Of a stretch of DNA of 50,476 nt, positions 17,608 through 26,374 are shown one piece after another. The notes beneath the pieces were generated by a model. The model had not been told where the DNA came from. It made no database searches and saw only the letters and a program-made list of their open reading frames with translations. Location of the stretch: NCBI GenBank assembly GCA_021201755.1, contig JAJQEI010000011.1:1-50476 (forward strand). The letters run 5' to 3'. This stretch comes from Ruminococcus sp. GTDB lineage: Bacteria > Bacillota > Clostridia > Oscillospirales > Ruminococcaceae. The translations under genes were made by a program, and so were the position numbers. The stretch's first letter is position 1. Each line of letters opens with the position of its first letter.

Positions 17608-17665
17608 TAAAAAGAGCTAGAACCGTGTGCCAAAATACGTTCGCTTTTCGCACCCAGTTCTAGCT
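17608..17665 (-). terminator. Rho-independent terminator after the DUF378 gene
   Basis: AGCTAGAAC (17615-17623) and GTTCTAGCT (17657-17665) form a 9-bp perfect stem closing an inner GTGC/GCAC pairing. On the minus strand it is followed by CTTTTT, 8 bases after the DUF378 stop. Confidence 0.7.
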
Positions 17666-17673
17666 TATGCTTG

Positions 17674-17895
17674 CTATTTATTCGACGCTACCGCCGTATC
17701 AGATGCCGCCTCACGGCGAAAGAGTAGGGTGATGCACCAGACCGCACAGATTGCAACAATAATATAAATCGCACGGCTGAGGAATGATGCCGTTCCGCCG
17801 AACAACCATGCCACAAGGTCAAACTGGAACACACCGACTAGTCCCCAGTTGATACCGCCAATGATAAGCAGCGATAAACAAAGCTTATCCCACAT
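17674..17895 (-). CDS. DUF378 family small membrane protein
   Basis: A 73-residue protein with two transmembrane helices (about 5-25 and 38-60) and the conserved IIGGINWGLVGVFQFDLVAWLFG segment (shown in parts: IIGGINWGL, FQFDLVAWLFG) that defines DUF378. Function is unknown for the family; it is predicted to sit in the cytoplasmic membrane. The start is ATG 17895 with AAAGGAGGG upstream. It stands alone, with its own terminator, divergent from the small RNA candidate at 18154. Confidence 0.85.
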   Translation of the reverse strand: MWDKLCLSLLIIGGINWGLVGVFQFDLVAWLFGGTASFLSRAIYIIVAICAVWCITLLFRREAASDTAVASNK

Positions 17896-18118
17896 AGGAT
17901 TCCCTCCTTTCCGCAGTGCTGCAAAAATCCTTGTCTGGTTTTTACAGATTCGCTTGCGTCTATTATGTCGCAGTTTGTCTTCATTATGCATATAGAGAAA
18001 GATTATCCAAAATCCACAGATTCCGACAAATTGTCCTACAATAATCACCAAAAAAACAGCGCATCATTTGTGCAAATCTACAAAAAATCAATTTATTTCT
18101 TTTTTTTTTACTTTTGAC

Positions 18119-18147
18119 TTGACGAATCAAACGGATTGCGGTATACT
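18119..18147 (+). promoter_or_regulatory. Sigma-A promoter without a following ORF
   Basis: TTGACG (18119-18124), 17-base spacer, TATACT (18142-18147). Transcription would start near 18154, exactly where an 8-base arm of a long stem begins. Confidence 0.75.
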
Positions 18148-18153
18148 ATTCAT

Positions 18154-18338
18154 AGTGATAAGCTACTCAAATAGAAGGCTTGAACAGTAGTTGTTGTTGT
18201 TACTGCTTGTGCATATGCTTCGGCTTTGCTCGGGTACTTTTATTATGAATTTTATCACTCGTTTTGTTGTCTCCTTTCTTTTGTTCTACATTTTTTAACA
18301 TTCTTTTTTGCTGGATGGCGTTGCTGTCCAGCTTTTTT
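18154..18338 (+). ncRNA. Candidate structured small RNA, about 185 nt
   Basis: The RNA has a strong promoter at its 5' end and a terminator hairpin GCTGGA...TCCAGC (18310-18332) followed by six T at its 3' end. The 5' AGTGATAA (18154-18161) is exactly complementary to TTATCACT (18252-18259); next to it AAGcTACTC can pair with GGGTACTT; inside lies the hairpin CAGTA...TACTG (about 18186-18206). The stretch up to the terminator is U-rich. No plausible ORF on the plus strand. It does not match the 6S, 4.5S, tmRNA or RNase P patterns I know. It could also be a leader or antisense RNA. Confidence 0.5.
18310..18338 (+). terminator. Terminator of the candidate small RNA
   Basis: GCTGGA (18310-18315) and TCCAGC (18327-18332), extended by a GC/GC pair inside, followed by TTTTTT. 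Confidence 0.75.
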
Positions 18339-18436
18339 ATGATTTTGTAATTTTCAATAAATCGGACAAAATTGCATGAATTATACACGTGATTTTGGAC
18401 ATAATAGCGAAAATAAAGGAGATTGCAGCAATTCCC

Positions 18437-18466
18437 TTGACAAAAGAAATATCTCTGTGGTATGAT
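18437..18466 (+). promoter_or_regulatory. Promoter of the DUF3793-flavodoxin operon
   Basis: TTGACA (18437-18442), 18-base spacer, TATGAT (18461-18466). The first dyad begins 7 bases after the -10. Confidence 0.75.
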
Positions 18467-18472
18467 ACTAAC

Positions 18473-18557
18473 AGTTAGTAAAGGCTAACTATAGAGTTTT
18501 ACACGGTACATTTTATCATGCACCATATTTTTTATTCAAAAGTTAGTCTATGCTAAC
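18473..18557 (+). promoter_or_regulatory. Two copies of a GTTAGT-N4-GCTAAC operator
   Basis: GTTAGT-AAAG-GCTAAC at 18474-18489 (extended to AGTTAG...CTAACT) and GTTAGT-CTAT-GCTAAC at 18542-18557. The first covers the likely transcription start; the second ends just before the ribosome binding site. The half-site GTTAG/CTAAC resembles DtxR/IdeR-type metal-repressor boxes, and the downstream genes are of an iron-linked type, so an iron- or manganese-dependent repressor is the likely partner (inference). Confidence 0.65.
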
Positions 18558-18578
18558 AATAGGAGGGCTCAAAAAAAG

Positions 18579-19223
18579 ATGAAACACAGCATGGCAATAC
18601 GATCTTCGGTTGAAACGGCGTCCTTTGGGTATAAATTGGCGTATCACAGTGCGCCGTCCCTGTTGGGACTGAAACCTGCAAATTTATTTTCTCTCAATCA
18701 AAGGGCATACAATTTCGATACGGAAGTGCGCCGTTTTCGCCGCAACATGGGGCATTATGGCTTACGGATGCGGACAATCTGTCGCAATCAGAATCGCTGT
18801 ACGCTGCTCGTATTCCGAGAGGATATGCTGGAGCGTTTGCTCCAAGACCCTGACCGGCGTGTGGTTTTGACGGCGTACGGCTATGAGGCGTCGTGGGATT
18901 TGGAGGCGTGTCTGACGTTTCTCTCCGGTCGAATCTCTCACAGTGTGGAATTTCCCCACGAGACGGGAATTTTCTTAGGCTATCCTGTGCAGGACGTCAT
19001 TGGCTTTATCCAGAACCGTGGTGAAAATTTTAAACTTTGCGGTGTCTGGAAGGTCTACGACAATCCGGAGCAAGCGCAGCACACCTTTGACCTGTATGAC
19101 CGCTGCCGAGAGGCACTGTGTAAACAGCTTGAAGGGGACGGCGATCTTTATCAGACCTTGCCCCGACTCATTGCACGAGGAAATATTTTAGGTACGTTGA
19201 AAAAATATGTTATGGAGATGTAG
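18579..19223 (+). CDS. DUF3793 family protein
   Basis: A 214-residue cytoplasmic protein with the DUF3793 landmarks: YHSAPSLLGLKPANLFSL near the N-terminus, GIFLGYPVQDVIGFIQNRG in the middle and CGVWKVYDNPEQAQHTF after it. The biochemical role is unknown. Members of this family are frequently encoded beside flavodoxin or ferrous-iron transport genes, as here. ATG 18579 follows AGGAGGG with a rather long 12-base gap. The gene is behind a promoter with two palindromic operators and is followed 44 bases later by flavodoxin, so both are probably switched on under the same metal-limited condition. Confidence 0.85.
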   Translation: MKHSMAIRSSVETASFGYKLAYHSAPSLLGLKPANLFSLNQRAYNFDTEVRRFRRNMGHYGLRMRTICRNQNRCTLLVFREDMLERLLQDPDRRVVLTAYGYEASWDLEACLTFLSGRISHSVEFPHETGIFLGYPVQDVIGFIQNRGENFKLCGVWKVYDNPEQAQHTFDLYDRCREALCKQLEGDGDLYQTLPRLIARGNILGTLKKYVMEM

Positions 19224-19267
19224 CACGAGCTTTTTTGCGTACACGATTTCAAGGAGGAACATATCAT

Positions 19268-19666
19268 ATGAAAGCAGCAGTAATTTATTGGAGCGGCACG
19301 GGCAACACCCAGATGATGGCGGAAGCTGTGGCAGCGGGCGTCGGTGCAGAGCTTTACACCGTATCGGAATTTAGCGGCGATTTCGATTCCTACGACAAGC
19401 TGGCGTTTGGTTGTCCTGCAATGGGCGACGAAGTGTTGGAGGAAAGCGAGTTCGAGCCGTTTTTTGCAGCCATCGAAAGCGCACTCGACGGAAAAGCAGT
19501 AGCATTGTTCGGCTCTTACGATTGGGGCGATGGCGAATGGATGCGTCAGTGGGTAGAGCGTGTCACGAATGACGGTGCAACGGTCATTGGCGGTGAGGGA
19601 CTAATCGCCAACAATACCCCAACGGACGAAGATTTGGAAAAGTGTCATCAGCTTCTGGCAGACTAA
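19268..19666 (+). CDS. Short-chain flavodoxin
   Basis: A 132-residue FMN-binding electron carrier. The phosphate loop SGTGNTQMMA lies at residues 9-18; FGCPAMGDEVLEESEF and LFGSYDWGDGEWM form the two loops flanking the flavin. Flavodoxins replace ferredoxin when iron is scarce, which fits the putative metal-responsive operators upstream of the DUF3793 gene. The start chosen is ATG 19268 with AGGAGGAA upstream; an earlier in-frame start at 19235 lacks a site. The operon ends at the terminator at 19700. Confidence 0.9.
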   Translation: MKAAVIYWSGTGNTQMMAEAVAAGVGAELYTVSEFSGDFDSYDKLAFGCPAMGDEVLEESEFEPFFAAIESALDGKAVALFGSYDWGDGEWMRQWVERVTNDGATVIGGEGLIANNTPTDEDLEKCHQLLAD

Positions 19667-19699
19667 ATCCAAAACAATTCCAAACAAAAGAGCAGCAAA

Positions 19700-19729
19700 A
19701 AACACGGAGTTTACATGGACTCCGTGTTT
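19700..19729. terminator. Bidirectional terminator between flavodoxin and galT
   Basis: AAACACGGAGT (19700-19710) and ACTCCGTGTTT (19719-19729) form an 11-bp perfect stem with an 8-base loop. T-rich on the plus strand; it ends a few bases from the convergent galT stop. Confidence 0.8.
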
Positions 19730-19733
19730 GTGT

Positions 19734-21281
19734 TTATGTAGTTAGGTTTTCGCTTTCGCTTGTCACCGTCTGTGTGAATCGCTTGAAAGCAGCTTTTCCC
19801 ATGTCATCTTGTGCAAATACGCCGGCATCTAGGAGAACCACTTCAAATACACGCCCGATTTCCAACTTCACCGTTTCCATCGCTTCCGCTTCAGAAAACG
19901 TCTTTCCCTGATACTGATTGTAGATTTCCTCCAGCCATGGCAAGTGTGCCTCTAGCTGGGGATATTTTTCTGGAGCAAAGGTGTCGTTATGCATCAAAAC
20001 CTGTGCCATCTCCGGCAGTTCCTTTGCCAATCGTCCCGGCAGCACCGCCAAGCCCATCACTTCAATGAGACCAATGTTTTCTTTTTTGATGTGGTACAGC
20101 TTTGGATTTGGGTGAAAGCGTCCTAGAGGACGTTCTTTCGTGGTGCGATTATTTCGCAGAACTAGGTCGATTTCATACTGCGTTCCACGCATTCGGACAA
20201 TTGGTGTAATGGTGTTGTGCGGTGTGCCGTTTGTTTCAGATAATATTTCTACGCTCGGGTCGCTGTAACCACGCCAAGCGTGCAGTATCTGACAGCACGC
20301 CTGTTCCAATTCGTGTCGATTGTCGCTTCGCAGCCGAATGACCGACAGCGGCCAGCGTACCACGCCTGCTTGAACGGATGGTGTCTGTGGCAGAGAAAAC
20401 GTCTGTACAATTTCCGCCTGTTCCATGGCGAAGGAATAGTGTCCGCCCTGAAAATGTTCATGACTCAAAATCGAGCCGCCGACAATCGGCAAATCCGCAT
20501 TAGAACCCATAAAATAGTGTGGCAAAAATACAATTGCATCCAACAGCTTTCCAAAGACAGCATCGTCAATTTTCATTGGCGTATGTGTGCCATGGAATAA
20601 GATACAGTGTTCCGGGTAGTAGCCATAGGGCGAGTATTGCAGATACCAGGGATTTCCATGAATTTCCACCGGAACAGGACGGAGATTTTGTCTTGCAGGG
20701 TGCGTCGCCGTACCCGCAAAGCCGGTATTTTCCAGACAAAGCTGACATAAAGGGTAGCTTGTCTGCTTTAGTAATTTGGCTGCGGCAATATCTCTCGGGT
20801 CTTTTTCTGGCTTCGACAAATTGATTGTGATATCCAGTGTACCGAATGTGCCATGATATTTCCAGCAGAGATTTTTCGCAATGGCTCCAGTGCGGACATA
20901 GTTGGTATTTTTGCTGAAAGCATAATACCAATCGGTTGCCGCCTGTGGACTGTCTGTATATGCGGATTGAAATTTTGCGATGATTTCGTGAGGCATGGGT
21001 GTCAGATAGCCCATCATACGGGTTTCAAATCGTTCCCGACTGGCAGCTGTATCCTCCAGAAGGTTTTTCTCACAGGCAGCATCTGTTAAAATTTTCAAGA
21101 CATCATCAATCGAATCGTCAGGCTGAAACGCTATGTCTTCTTTGGGTGTCGTCCAATCGGACAGTTGCAGCAAATCCAGTAATCCGTTGCGGACATAGAT
21201 TTGGTCGGCAGGAGAAATCAATGCACGAGAAATACCGTAGTGCAACAGCTTTTCTATGGCAATGACGATTGTTTTATACAT
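19734..21281 (-). CDS. galT: UDP-glucose-hexose-1-phosphate uridylyltransferase (class II GalT)
   Basis: A 515-residue enzyme of the Firmicute-type GalT family, about 150 residues longer than E. coli GalT and without its HPH motif in the usual form. It exchanges UMP between UDP-glucose and galactose-1-phosphate in the Leloir pathway. Conserved segments include MMGYLTPMPHEI, NLCWKYHG, PVPVEIHGNPWYLQYSPYGYY, IVGGSILSHEHFQGG and PLGRFHPNPKLYHIKKENIGLIEVMG. The His pair in the SHEHFQGG block is the likely nucleotidyl-transfer site. ATG 21281 lies 24 bases after the metG stop with only a weak ribosome binding site. No galK or galE is in the window. Confidence 0.93.
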   Translation of the reverse strand: MYKTIVIAIEKLLHYGISRALISPADQIYVRNGLLDLLQLSDWTTPKEDIAFQPDDSIDDVLKILTDAACEKNLLEDTAASRERFETRMMGYLTPMPHEIIAKFQSAYTDSPQAATDWYYAFSKNTNYVRTGAIAKNLCWKYHGTFGTLDITINLSKPEKDPRDIAAAKLLKQTSYPLCQLCLENTGFAGTATHPARQNLRPVPVEIHGNPWYLQYSPYGYYPEHCILFHGTHTPMKIDDAVFGKLLDAIVFLPHYFMGSNADLPIVGGSILSHEHFQGGHYSFAMEQAEIVQTFSLPQTPSVQAGVVRWPLSVIRLRSDNRHELEQACCQILHAWRGYSDPSVEILSETNGTPHNTITPIVRMRGTQYEIDLVLRNNRTTKERPLGRFHPNPKLYHIKKENIGLIEVMGLAVLPGRLAKELPEMAQVLMHNDTFAPEKYPQLEAHLPWLEEIYNQYQGKTFSEAEAMETVKLEIGRVFEVVLLDAGVFAQDDMGKAAFKRFTQTVTSESENLTT

Positions 21282-21305
21282 GATAATTACCTATTTCTTT
21301 CCAAA

Positions 21306-23267
21306 TTATCGGATTTTTGCTCCAACCGGCAATGCGTCGTCTGGGAAAATCACTTTTACATCGCCGTTTGGCATATCGGATGCACAAATCATGCCGCAGC
21401 TCTCCACACCGCAGAGCTTTGCAGGTTTCAGGTTTGCCACGAGGATAATTTTTTTTCCAATCAAATCCTCCGGTTGATACCACGGCGCAATGCCGGATAC
21501 CACCTGTCTGCCGCCCATACCGTCGTCTAGTTGCAGCCGCAGCAGCTTTTTTGACTTTTTCACTTTTTCACATTCTACCACTTTTGCCACACGCAAATCC
21601 ACTGTGCCAAACTGTTCTATGTCGATTTCTGGTTCTAGTGGCTGCGGCGTAAATTCCGGCTCTTTGGGTTCTTCTTTTGGATGAGATTGCAGAATTAGCT
21701 GATTCAGCTCATCGATTTCTTTTTCCACGTCGATGCGGGGGAAGAGAATTTTGCCCTTGTGTACGGTGACATTCTGCGGCAGTACACCGAAAGTACCGAT
21801 GGTGTCATACTGCGTTTCGGCTTCTCCTGCACCAATTTGTTCCCAGACTTTCGGCATCGTCTCCGGCATGAATGTGGACAGCGGTATAGAAATGATTCGA
21901 ATCGTTTCCAGCAGATGGTACAGAACGGTTGCAAGTCTTGCTTTTTTTGTCTCATCTTTGCCAAGAATCCACGGTGTTGTTTCGTCGATATATTTATTGG
22001 CACGGGATACAACCTGGAAAATTTCAATCAGGATCTGATTGAGCTGTGTTTTATCCAGCAGCTCTTCCAGTTTTCCCTTGAGTCCTGTTGCCATTTCAGC
22101 GAGTTCGCTGTCCAATGCACCGCTCTCCCGTTCGCTTGGAAGTGTACTGCCGAAGTATTTGTCCGCCATTGCCACGGTACGGGAAATGAGATTTCCCAGT
22201 CCGTTTGCCAGATCGGAATTGATGCGATTGATCATGATTTCATTGGAAAAGGAGCTGTCTGCTCCCAGTGCCATCTCACGCAGAATGTGATAGCGAATGG
22301 CATCCGCACCGTAGCGATCTGCCAACAGGAACGGATCGACGACATTCCCTAGGGATTTGGACATTTTTTGACCATTGAACGTAATCCAGCCGTGTACCGC
22401 CAGATGTTTCGGCAGGGGTAAATCCAGTGCCATGAGTATTGCGGGCCAAGTGATTGCGTGGAATCGCATAATATCCTTTGCTACCATATGCAAATCTGCG
22501 GGCCAGAAAGTGTCATAGTCCGAATAGGTGTCGTTTTCATATCCCAGTGCACTGATATAGTTGGATAGTGCGTCCATCCAGACATAGATAACGTGTCCCT
22601 CGTCGAAATCCACCGGAATGCCCCAGGTGAAAGAAGTACGGGAAACACACAAATCCTCCAGACCCGGTTTGATGAAGTTGTTTACCAGTTCCACTACACG
22701 GGTTTTCGGCTGTAAATAGTCGGTTTCTGTCAGCAGTTTTTCAATTCGATCGGCGAAGGGAGACATTTTCATGAAGTATGCCTCTTCCTTTGCCTCGGCG
22801 ACGGGACGGTGACACTCTGGACAACAGCCGTTTTCGTCCAGCTGAGACTGTGTCCAGAAGCTCTCACAGGGGGTACAATATTTTCCTTTATATTCGCCCT
22901 TGTAGATATAACCACGGTCATAGAGCTCCCGAAAGATTTTCTGCACGGTCTTGATGTGATAATCGTCTGTCGTGCGGATATATCTGTCATAGCGGATATT
23001 CATGCGTGCCCAAAGTGACTTGAACGTCTCGACGATTTCGTCTACATATTCTTTTGGTGTAACGCCAGCCTCAGCGGCTTTTTGTTCAATTTTTTGACCA
23101 TGTTCATCCGTGCCGGTTAAGAACATCACATCGAACCCTTGCATCCGTCGCAGTCTTGCAATGGTGTCACAAGCGACGGTCGTGTAGCAGTGACCGATGT
23201 GTGGGTTTCCAGAGGGGTAATAAATCGGGGTTGTGATATAATAAGATTTCTTTGGCGTTTCTGGCAT
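21306..23267 (-). CDS. metG: Methionine-tRNA ligase
   Basis: A 653-residue class I aminoacyl-tRNA synthetase charging tRNA-Met. The HIGH-type motif (NPHIGH, about 19-24), Zn-knuckle cysteines in CTPCESF and CCPECHRP (about 130-150) and KMSKS (about 302) are present. A C-terminal EMAP/tRNA-binding domain (FGTVDLRVAKVVECEKV onward, about 550-653) supports the dimeric, long form. The start is ATG 23267 with AGGAGGA upstream. It is followed by galT on the same strand. The upstream protease gene ends 57 bases before it without a clear terminator. Confidence 0.97.
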   Translation of the reverse strand: MPETPKKSYYITTPIYYPSGNPHIGHCYTTVACDTIARLRRMQGFDVMFLTGTDEHGQKIEQKAAEAGVTPKEYVDEIVETFKSLWARMNIRYDRYIRTTDDYHIKTVQKIFRELYDRGYIYKGEYKGKYCTPCESFWTQSQLDENGCCPECHRPVAEAKEEAYFMKMSPFADRIEKLLTETDYLQPKTRVVELVNNFIKPGLEDLCVSRTSFTWGIPVDFDEGHVIYVWMDALSNYISALGYENDTYSDYDTFWPADLHMVAKDIMRFHAITWPAILMALDLPLPKHLAVHGWITFNGQKMSKSLGNVVDPFLLADRYGADAIRYHILREMALGADSSFSNEIMINRINSDLANGLGNLISRTVAMADKYFGSTLPSERESGALDSELAEMATGLKGKLEELLDKTQLNQILIEIFQVVSRANKYIDETTPWILGKDETKKARLATVLYHLLETIRIISIPLSTFMPETMPKVWEQIGAGEAETQYDTIGTFGVLPQNVTVHKGKILFPRIDVEKEIDELNQLILQSHPKEEPKEPEFTPQPLEPEIDIEQFGTVDLRVAKVVECEKVKKSKKLLRLQLDDGMGGRQVVSGIAPWYQPEDLIGKKIILVANLKPAKLCGVESCGMICASDMPNGDVKVIFPDDALPVGAKIR

Positions 23268-23324
23268 TGGTATAATCCTCCTGCATTTTATAAGTTTTTA
23301 TAAATATAGAGTAATATGCTAGTT

Positions 23325-25346
23325 TTATTCGGTATTACACGAGGGGTGGTTTCCGGCGGATGTTTCAGCAAAGTAGCATTGAATCTGATAGGCGTCTGAG
23401 ATGGAATCATAGCCGTCGCCGTCAATATCGCCTGCCGCCACTTGTGCCGGCAAAAGACCGCCAATCGACCCTGCGGAATTCTCAGCGAATTCCACAAGAC
23501 AGAGATAGCCATCTCTACTGTCGATTTCGCCGTTTTCGTTCACGTCGCCGAGCGTATAGTCATACGCCGCATATTCGTACACTGGATAGGAGATGACGCT
23601 GTATTTTTCCAGCAGTGCCAATAGATTTTCAGCGGCATTGTCAATTTCCCATTGTTCCGCCGTGCTGTCTGCGAGAACGGATACAGCAGTGGTATAGGCA
23701 TCAAAAAGGCTATTCACGCCTGCATCTTCTGCGAGTGCTAGAGCCTGTTCCAGCTGTGTGGTATTGGTGGTATCCGACGTATTTTGTACAATCGCCTTTA
23801 AAGCGACGTTGTGATAGTCGCTGTACTTGCTGCGTAATTCTTCCATATCCACCCATTCGGAATCCGTTTTGAGATAACTCTGTCCCGTCAGATTGGAACA
23901 GGTGGTAGACGCCGTACCGTCCGTATCGACTTCTACGGAAATATACGGATCGCTTGCATTGGGGTCACTTGTCATATTGGAGAGAGAAAGTACAATCGAA
24001 AAACGATCGCCTCGCTCCAGCGTGACAGCTTGGTTTAAAGCAACGGACTTATAGCCGCTGTATGTCGTGGTTCTCGTTTGATGCAATACTCTCGTGCCAT
24101 CCGTCGGATCTTCTGCGTCGTCGTCCAGCAGATAGACGGAAATGGTGAAATTCAGCTTGTCTGTATTTGTCGAGAGAATCGGGAACATCACTTCGGTTAG
24201 TTCGCCGTCTGCCTCCGCCGTGAACACATTTGCCGCAGCATCTACGCACATACCGCCATAGGAGAGACCGCCGTCGTATTGATAACAAACCGTATCGCCG
24301 GATTGTTCCACCATCTGATAGCGTGCCAGTTCACAGAGGGAAAGCTCTTCATAGGACATCCAGAAATAGCCTTCATAGGTGTCGTCGTCGCCCCAGCTGT
24401 TTTGACAGAGCCATGCACCGTCACTGGAGGGCTGACTGCCGTTTTTACTGCAAAAATTCTCCTTGGCATAATCATCATCCCAGCCGATGATTAAAATTGC
24501 GTGGTTAGCACTGTCCTCGTCATAGACGTTTTGATAATAGGCAGAAGAAGTGCCGTTGTCATAATACTGGTCGCTGGAATAATAGCACGCACTGACTGCA
24601 CCGGTTTCCATAATCCATTCTTTTATAACAGATTCTGAGCCGGTCGCCAGTGACCAGATAATATCCGAAGAGTCCATGCGATAATACGAGGTATAGCGAT
24701 TATATTCGGAATAGCCATTGCTCCAGTCTGACACGGCGGCATATTTATCCAGTTCCAAGCCGGTACCGGATGCCAGAGCGAAGCTTGCGATTGCCGCATT
24801 GCCGCCTCCTTGTCCTTTTTTGTTTAGGGTGACATAGTCGCCGCTGGTAAAATCGCCGGATCGGTTGTGTTCCGTATAAATGTACCAGCAGAGGGAGGAT
24901 TCGGACAGATCAATATCATCCGTTCCGTTCCCCCAATCGTCGCCGATGGAGAGTCCTTGCATGAGGATATTGGACTCACAGGCACTGATGGTGGAATACG
25001 CCCAGCACATACCAGTAGAGCCTTGATCCTTGACACTGGTGGTATAGCACACACCGTCTACGTCACGTAAATCGTAAGAGGAGGGGAGCGAGGACGCCTG
25101 ACGCAGTGCAAAATCGGTGTCGTCCGCTGTCGTTTCTACGATAGAAATGATACTTCCATCGTCCGCATAAATTTGTGGCGTCAAAATGGAATCGTTTTGA
25201 TTCCAAGTGATTTGAATCGTCGGAATATCGTAATCACAGTCTGACGAGTCGGTGTCCCACGCTTCGACAATGGTCGAGGCGGGAAGCAGAAATAGGAGGA
25301 GGGAGAGACCGGCAGTAAAAGGCTTCCGGTAAAATTTTCGGTTCAT
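23325..25346 (-). CDS. Secreted papain-like (C1) cysteine protease with C-terminal dockerin
   Basis: A 673-residue exported protein. It has a signal peptide (about 1-29), then a C1 peptidase domain with oxyanion Gln108 and catalytic Cys114 in DQGSTGMCWAYST, His near 278 (SANHAILIIGWDDDY) and Asn near 316 (CQNSWGDDD). A lectin-like beta domain (about 340-500) and a helical linker follow. The C-terminal dockerin has two Ca-binding loops, GDVNENGEIDSRDGYL and GDIDGDGYDSISDAYQ, which would dock the enzyme on a cohesin scaffold. The start is ATG 25346 with an extended GGAGGTGATTCT site. Read from its own promoter. Likely role: extracellular protein turnover within a cellulosome-like complex (inference). 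Confidence 0.92.
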   Translation of the reverse strand: MNRKFYRKPFTAGLSLLLFLLPASTIVEAWDTDSSDCDYDIPTIQITWNQNDSILTPQIYADDGSIISIVETTADDTDFALRQASSLPSSYDLRDVDGVCYTTSVKDQGSTGMCWAYSTISACESNILMQGLSIGDDWGNGTDDIDLSESSLCWYIYTEHNRSGDFTSGDYVTLNKKGQGGGNAAIASFALASGTGLELDKYAAVSDWSNGYSEYNRYTSYYRMDSSDIIWSLATGSESVIKEWIMETGAVSACYYSSDQYYDNGTSSAYYQNVYDEDSANHAILIIGWDDDYAKENFCSKNGSQPSSDGAWLCQNSWGDDDTYEGYFWMSYEELSLCELARYQMVEQSGDTVCYQYDGGLSYGGMCVDAAANVFTAEADGELTEVMFPILSTNTDKLNFTISVYLLDDDAEDPTDGTRVLHQTRTTTYSGYKSVALNQAVTLERGDRFSIVLSLSNMTSDPNASDPYISVEVDTDGTASTTCSNLTGQSYLKTDSEWVDMEELRSKYSDYHNVALKAIVQNTSDTTNTTQLEQALALAEDAGVNSLFDAYTTAVSVLADSTAEQWEIDNAAENLLALLEKYSVISYPVYEYAAYDYTLGDVNENGEIDSRDGYLCLVEFAENSAGSIGGLLPAQVAAGDIDGDGYDSISDAYQIQCYFAETSAGNHPSCNTE

Positions 25347-25424
25347 AGAATCACCTCCGTGGGGATCAGGCACCGCCGTCGGGTTATGTGAACGGTTTGG
25401 TGCAAAAGAAAAATTCGTGATTTT

Positions 25425-25453
25425 ATTATAGCACATGATATAAAAAAGGTCAA
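25425..25453 (-). promoter_or_regulatory. Promoter of the C1 protease gene
   Basis: On the minus strand, TTGACC (25448-25453) and TATAAT (25425-25430) with a 17-base spacer, about 80 bases before the start. The remaining 195 bases to the next gene at 25649 hold a TATAAT at 25568-25573 without a good -35, and nothing else I can support. Confidence 0.75.
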
Positions 25454-25648
25454 GAGGTGGGAGAAAGATTTGTTGGAAAAGGCACAGCAGGGTATCATCA
25501 GGTACATAAAAAATTGTCGTTTACATGGATTTTGCAAAATTCTCCTTATTTATTTTCTGTGCGGATGTATAATAATAACAAGGCGACACCGCACAGGGTT
25601 GCCGGAAGAAGAAAATTTGAAGTATCTGCACTTTGAAAGGATTTGCTC

Positions 25649-26293
25649 ATGAAAACAAGAGATCACAAAAAGCTGGCAGGTTTTTGGGCTTGTCGCTTGG
25701 ACGCCTATTTGCCCCATGCGTATGCGTTGGCTTTTTTCTACGGAAATTTAGAGCCGGACATGAATATTTTCACCCATTTTCATGGCTTTACGAAAAAGCA
25801 TAAACTCCATGGACACCAATTTGTGATAATTTATCCTATTTTACTTCGGATGTTACAGCGTGATGTGGGAAAACCATTGACGCTGCTGCGCTGTTACCGA
25901 ATTGGAAAGTGTTGTCACTATACAACAGATATTTTTACTTTTGCCTATAATCCGGAATTTACTGGACAATTCAGCGAACACAATCGGTATGAAGCGATGC
26001 TTCATGCCTATTTTTAGGAGATATTGCCACGCTATGATACCCACCTGACGCTTTGTCCCGTCGATTCCGACACATTTCATGCACAGCTAGCTGCACTCCA
26101 TGCCCAGTACGCCGCCCATCCCCATAGCGTGGAACAGGACTGCCGCTATATTTTCACGGCGACAAAGATACTTCTGGAAGTGTGTCTGGCGAGGGAGATT
26201 CTGCCGTTGGCAGAATCTAACACACGCCCGTTGGTATTATCCTGTCATTTTCACGGACTTTCGCTTTTTCCGAAACAAATTTCACAGAGATGA
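25649..26293 (+). pseudogene. Zinc-dependent phospholipase C-like protein with an in-frame TAG
   Basis: One continuous reading frame of 214 codons interrupted by TAG at 26015-26017. The first part (about 122 residues) shows the pattern of the zinc-dependent phospholipase C-like family of Clostridia: GNLEPDMNIFTHFHGF, a GHQ motif, YRIGKCCHYTTDIFTFAYNPEFTG and EHNRYEAMLHAYF. The remaining part (EILPRYDTHLTLCPVDSDTF onward) continues without frame change, so the break is a point mutation; Gln (CAG) is a plausible original. The start is ATG 25649 with GAAAGGA upstream. It may make a truncated protein containing most of the metal-binding residues. Family assignment is from pattern memory. Confidence 0.6.
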
Positions 26294-26374
26294 AAATTCA
26301 TAATTTACTGTAGAAATTATCATAATATATGTTTATAATTAGAAAAGAAAAAATGAAAAAATGGGGGATAAAAA

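Noticed and set aside
18200..18388. Minus-strand Lys/Asn-rich 62-codon ORF
   Set aside because: It has no ribosome binding site, looks like translated AT-rich DNA, and lies opposite the candidate small RNA and its terminator.
26024..26293. Separate small gene starting at TTG 26024
   Set aside because: It is in the same frame as the phospholipase C-like gene immediately after its TAG and has no ribosome binding site; it is the 3' part of that gene.
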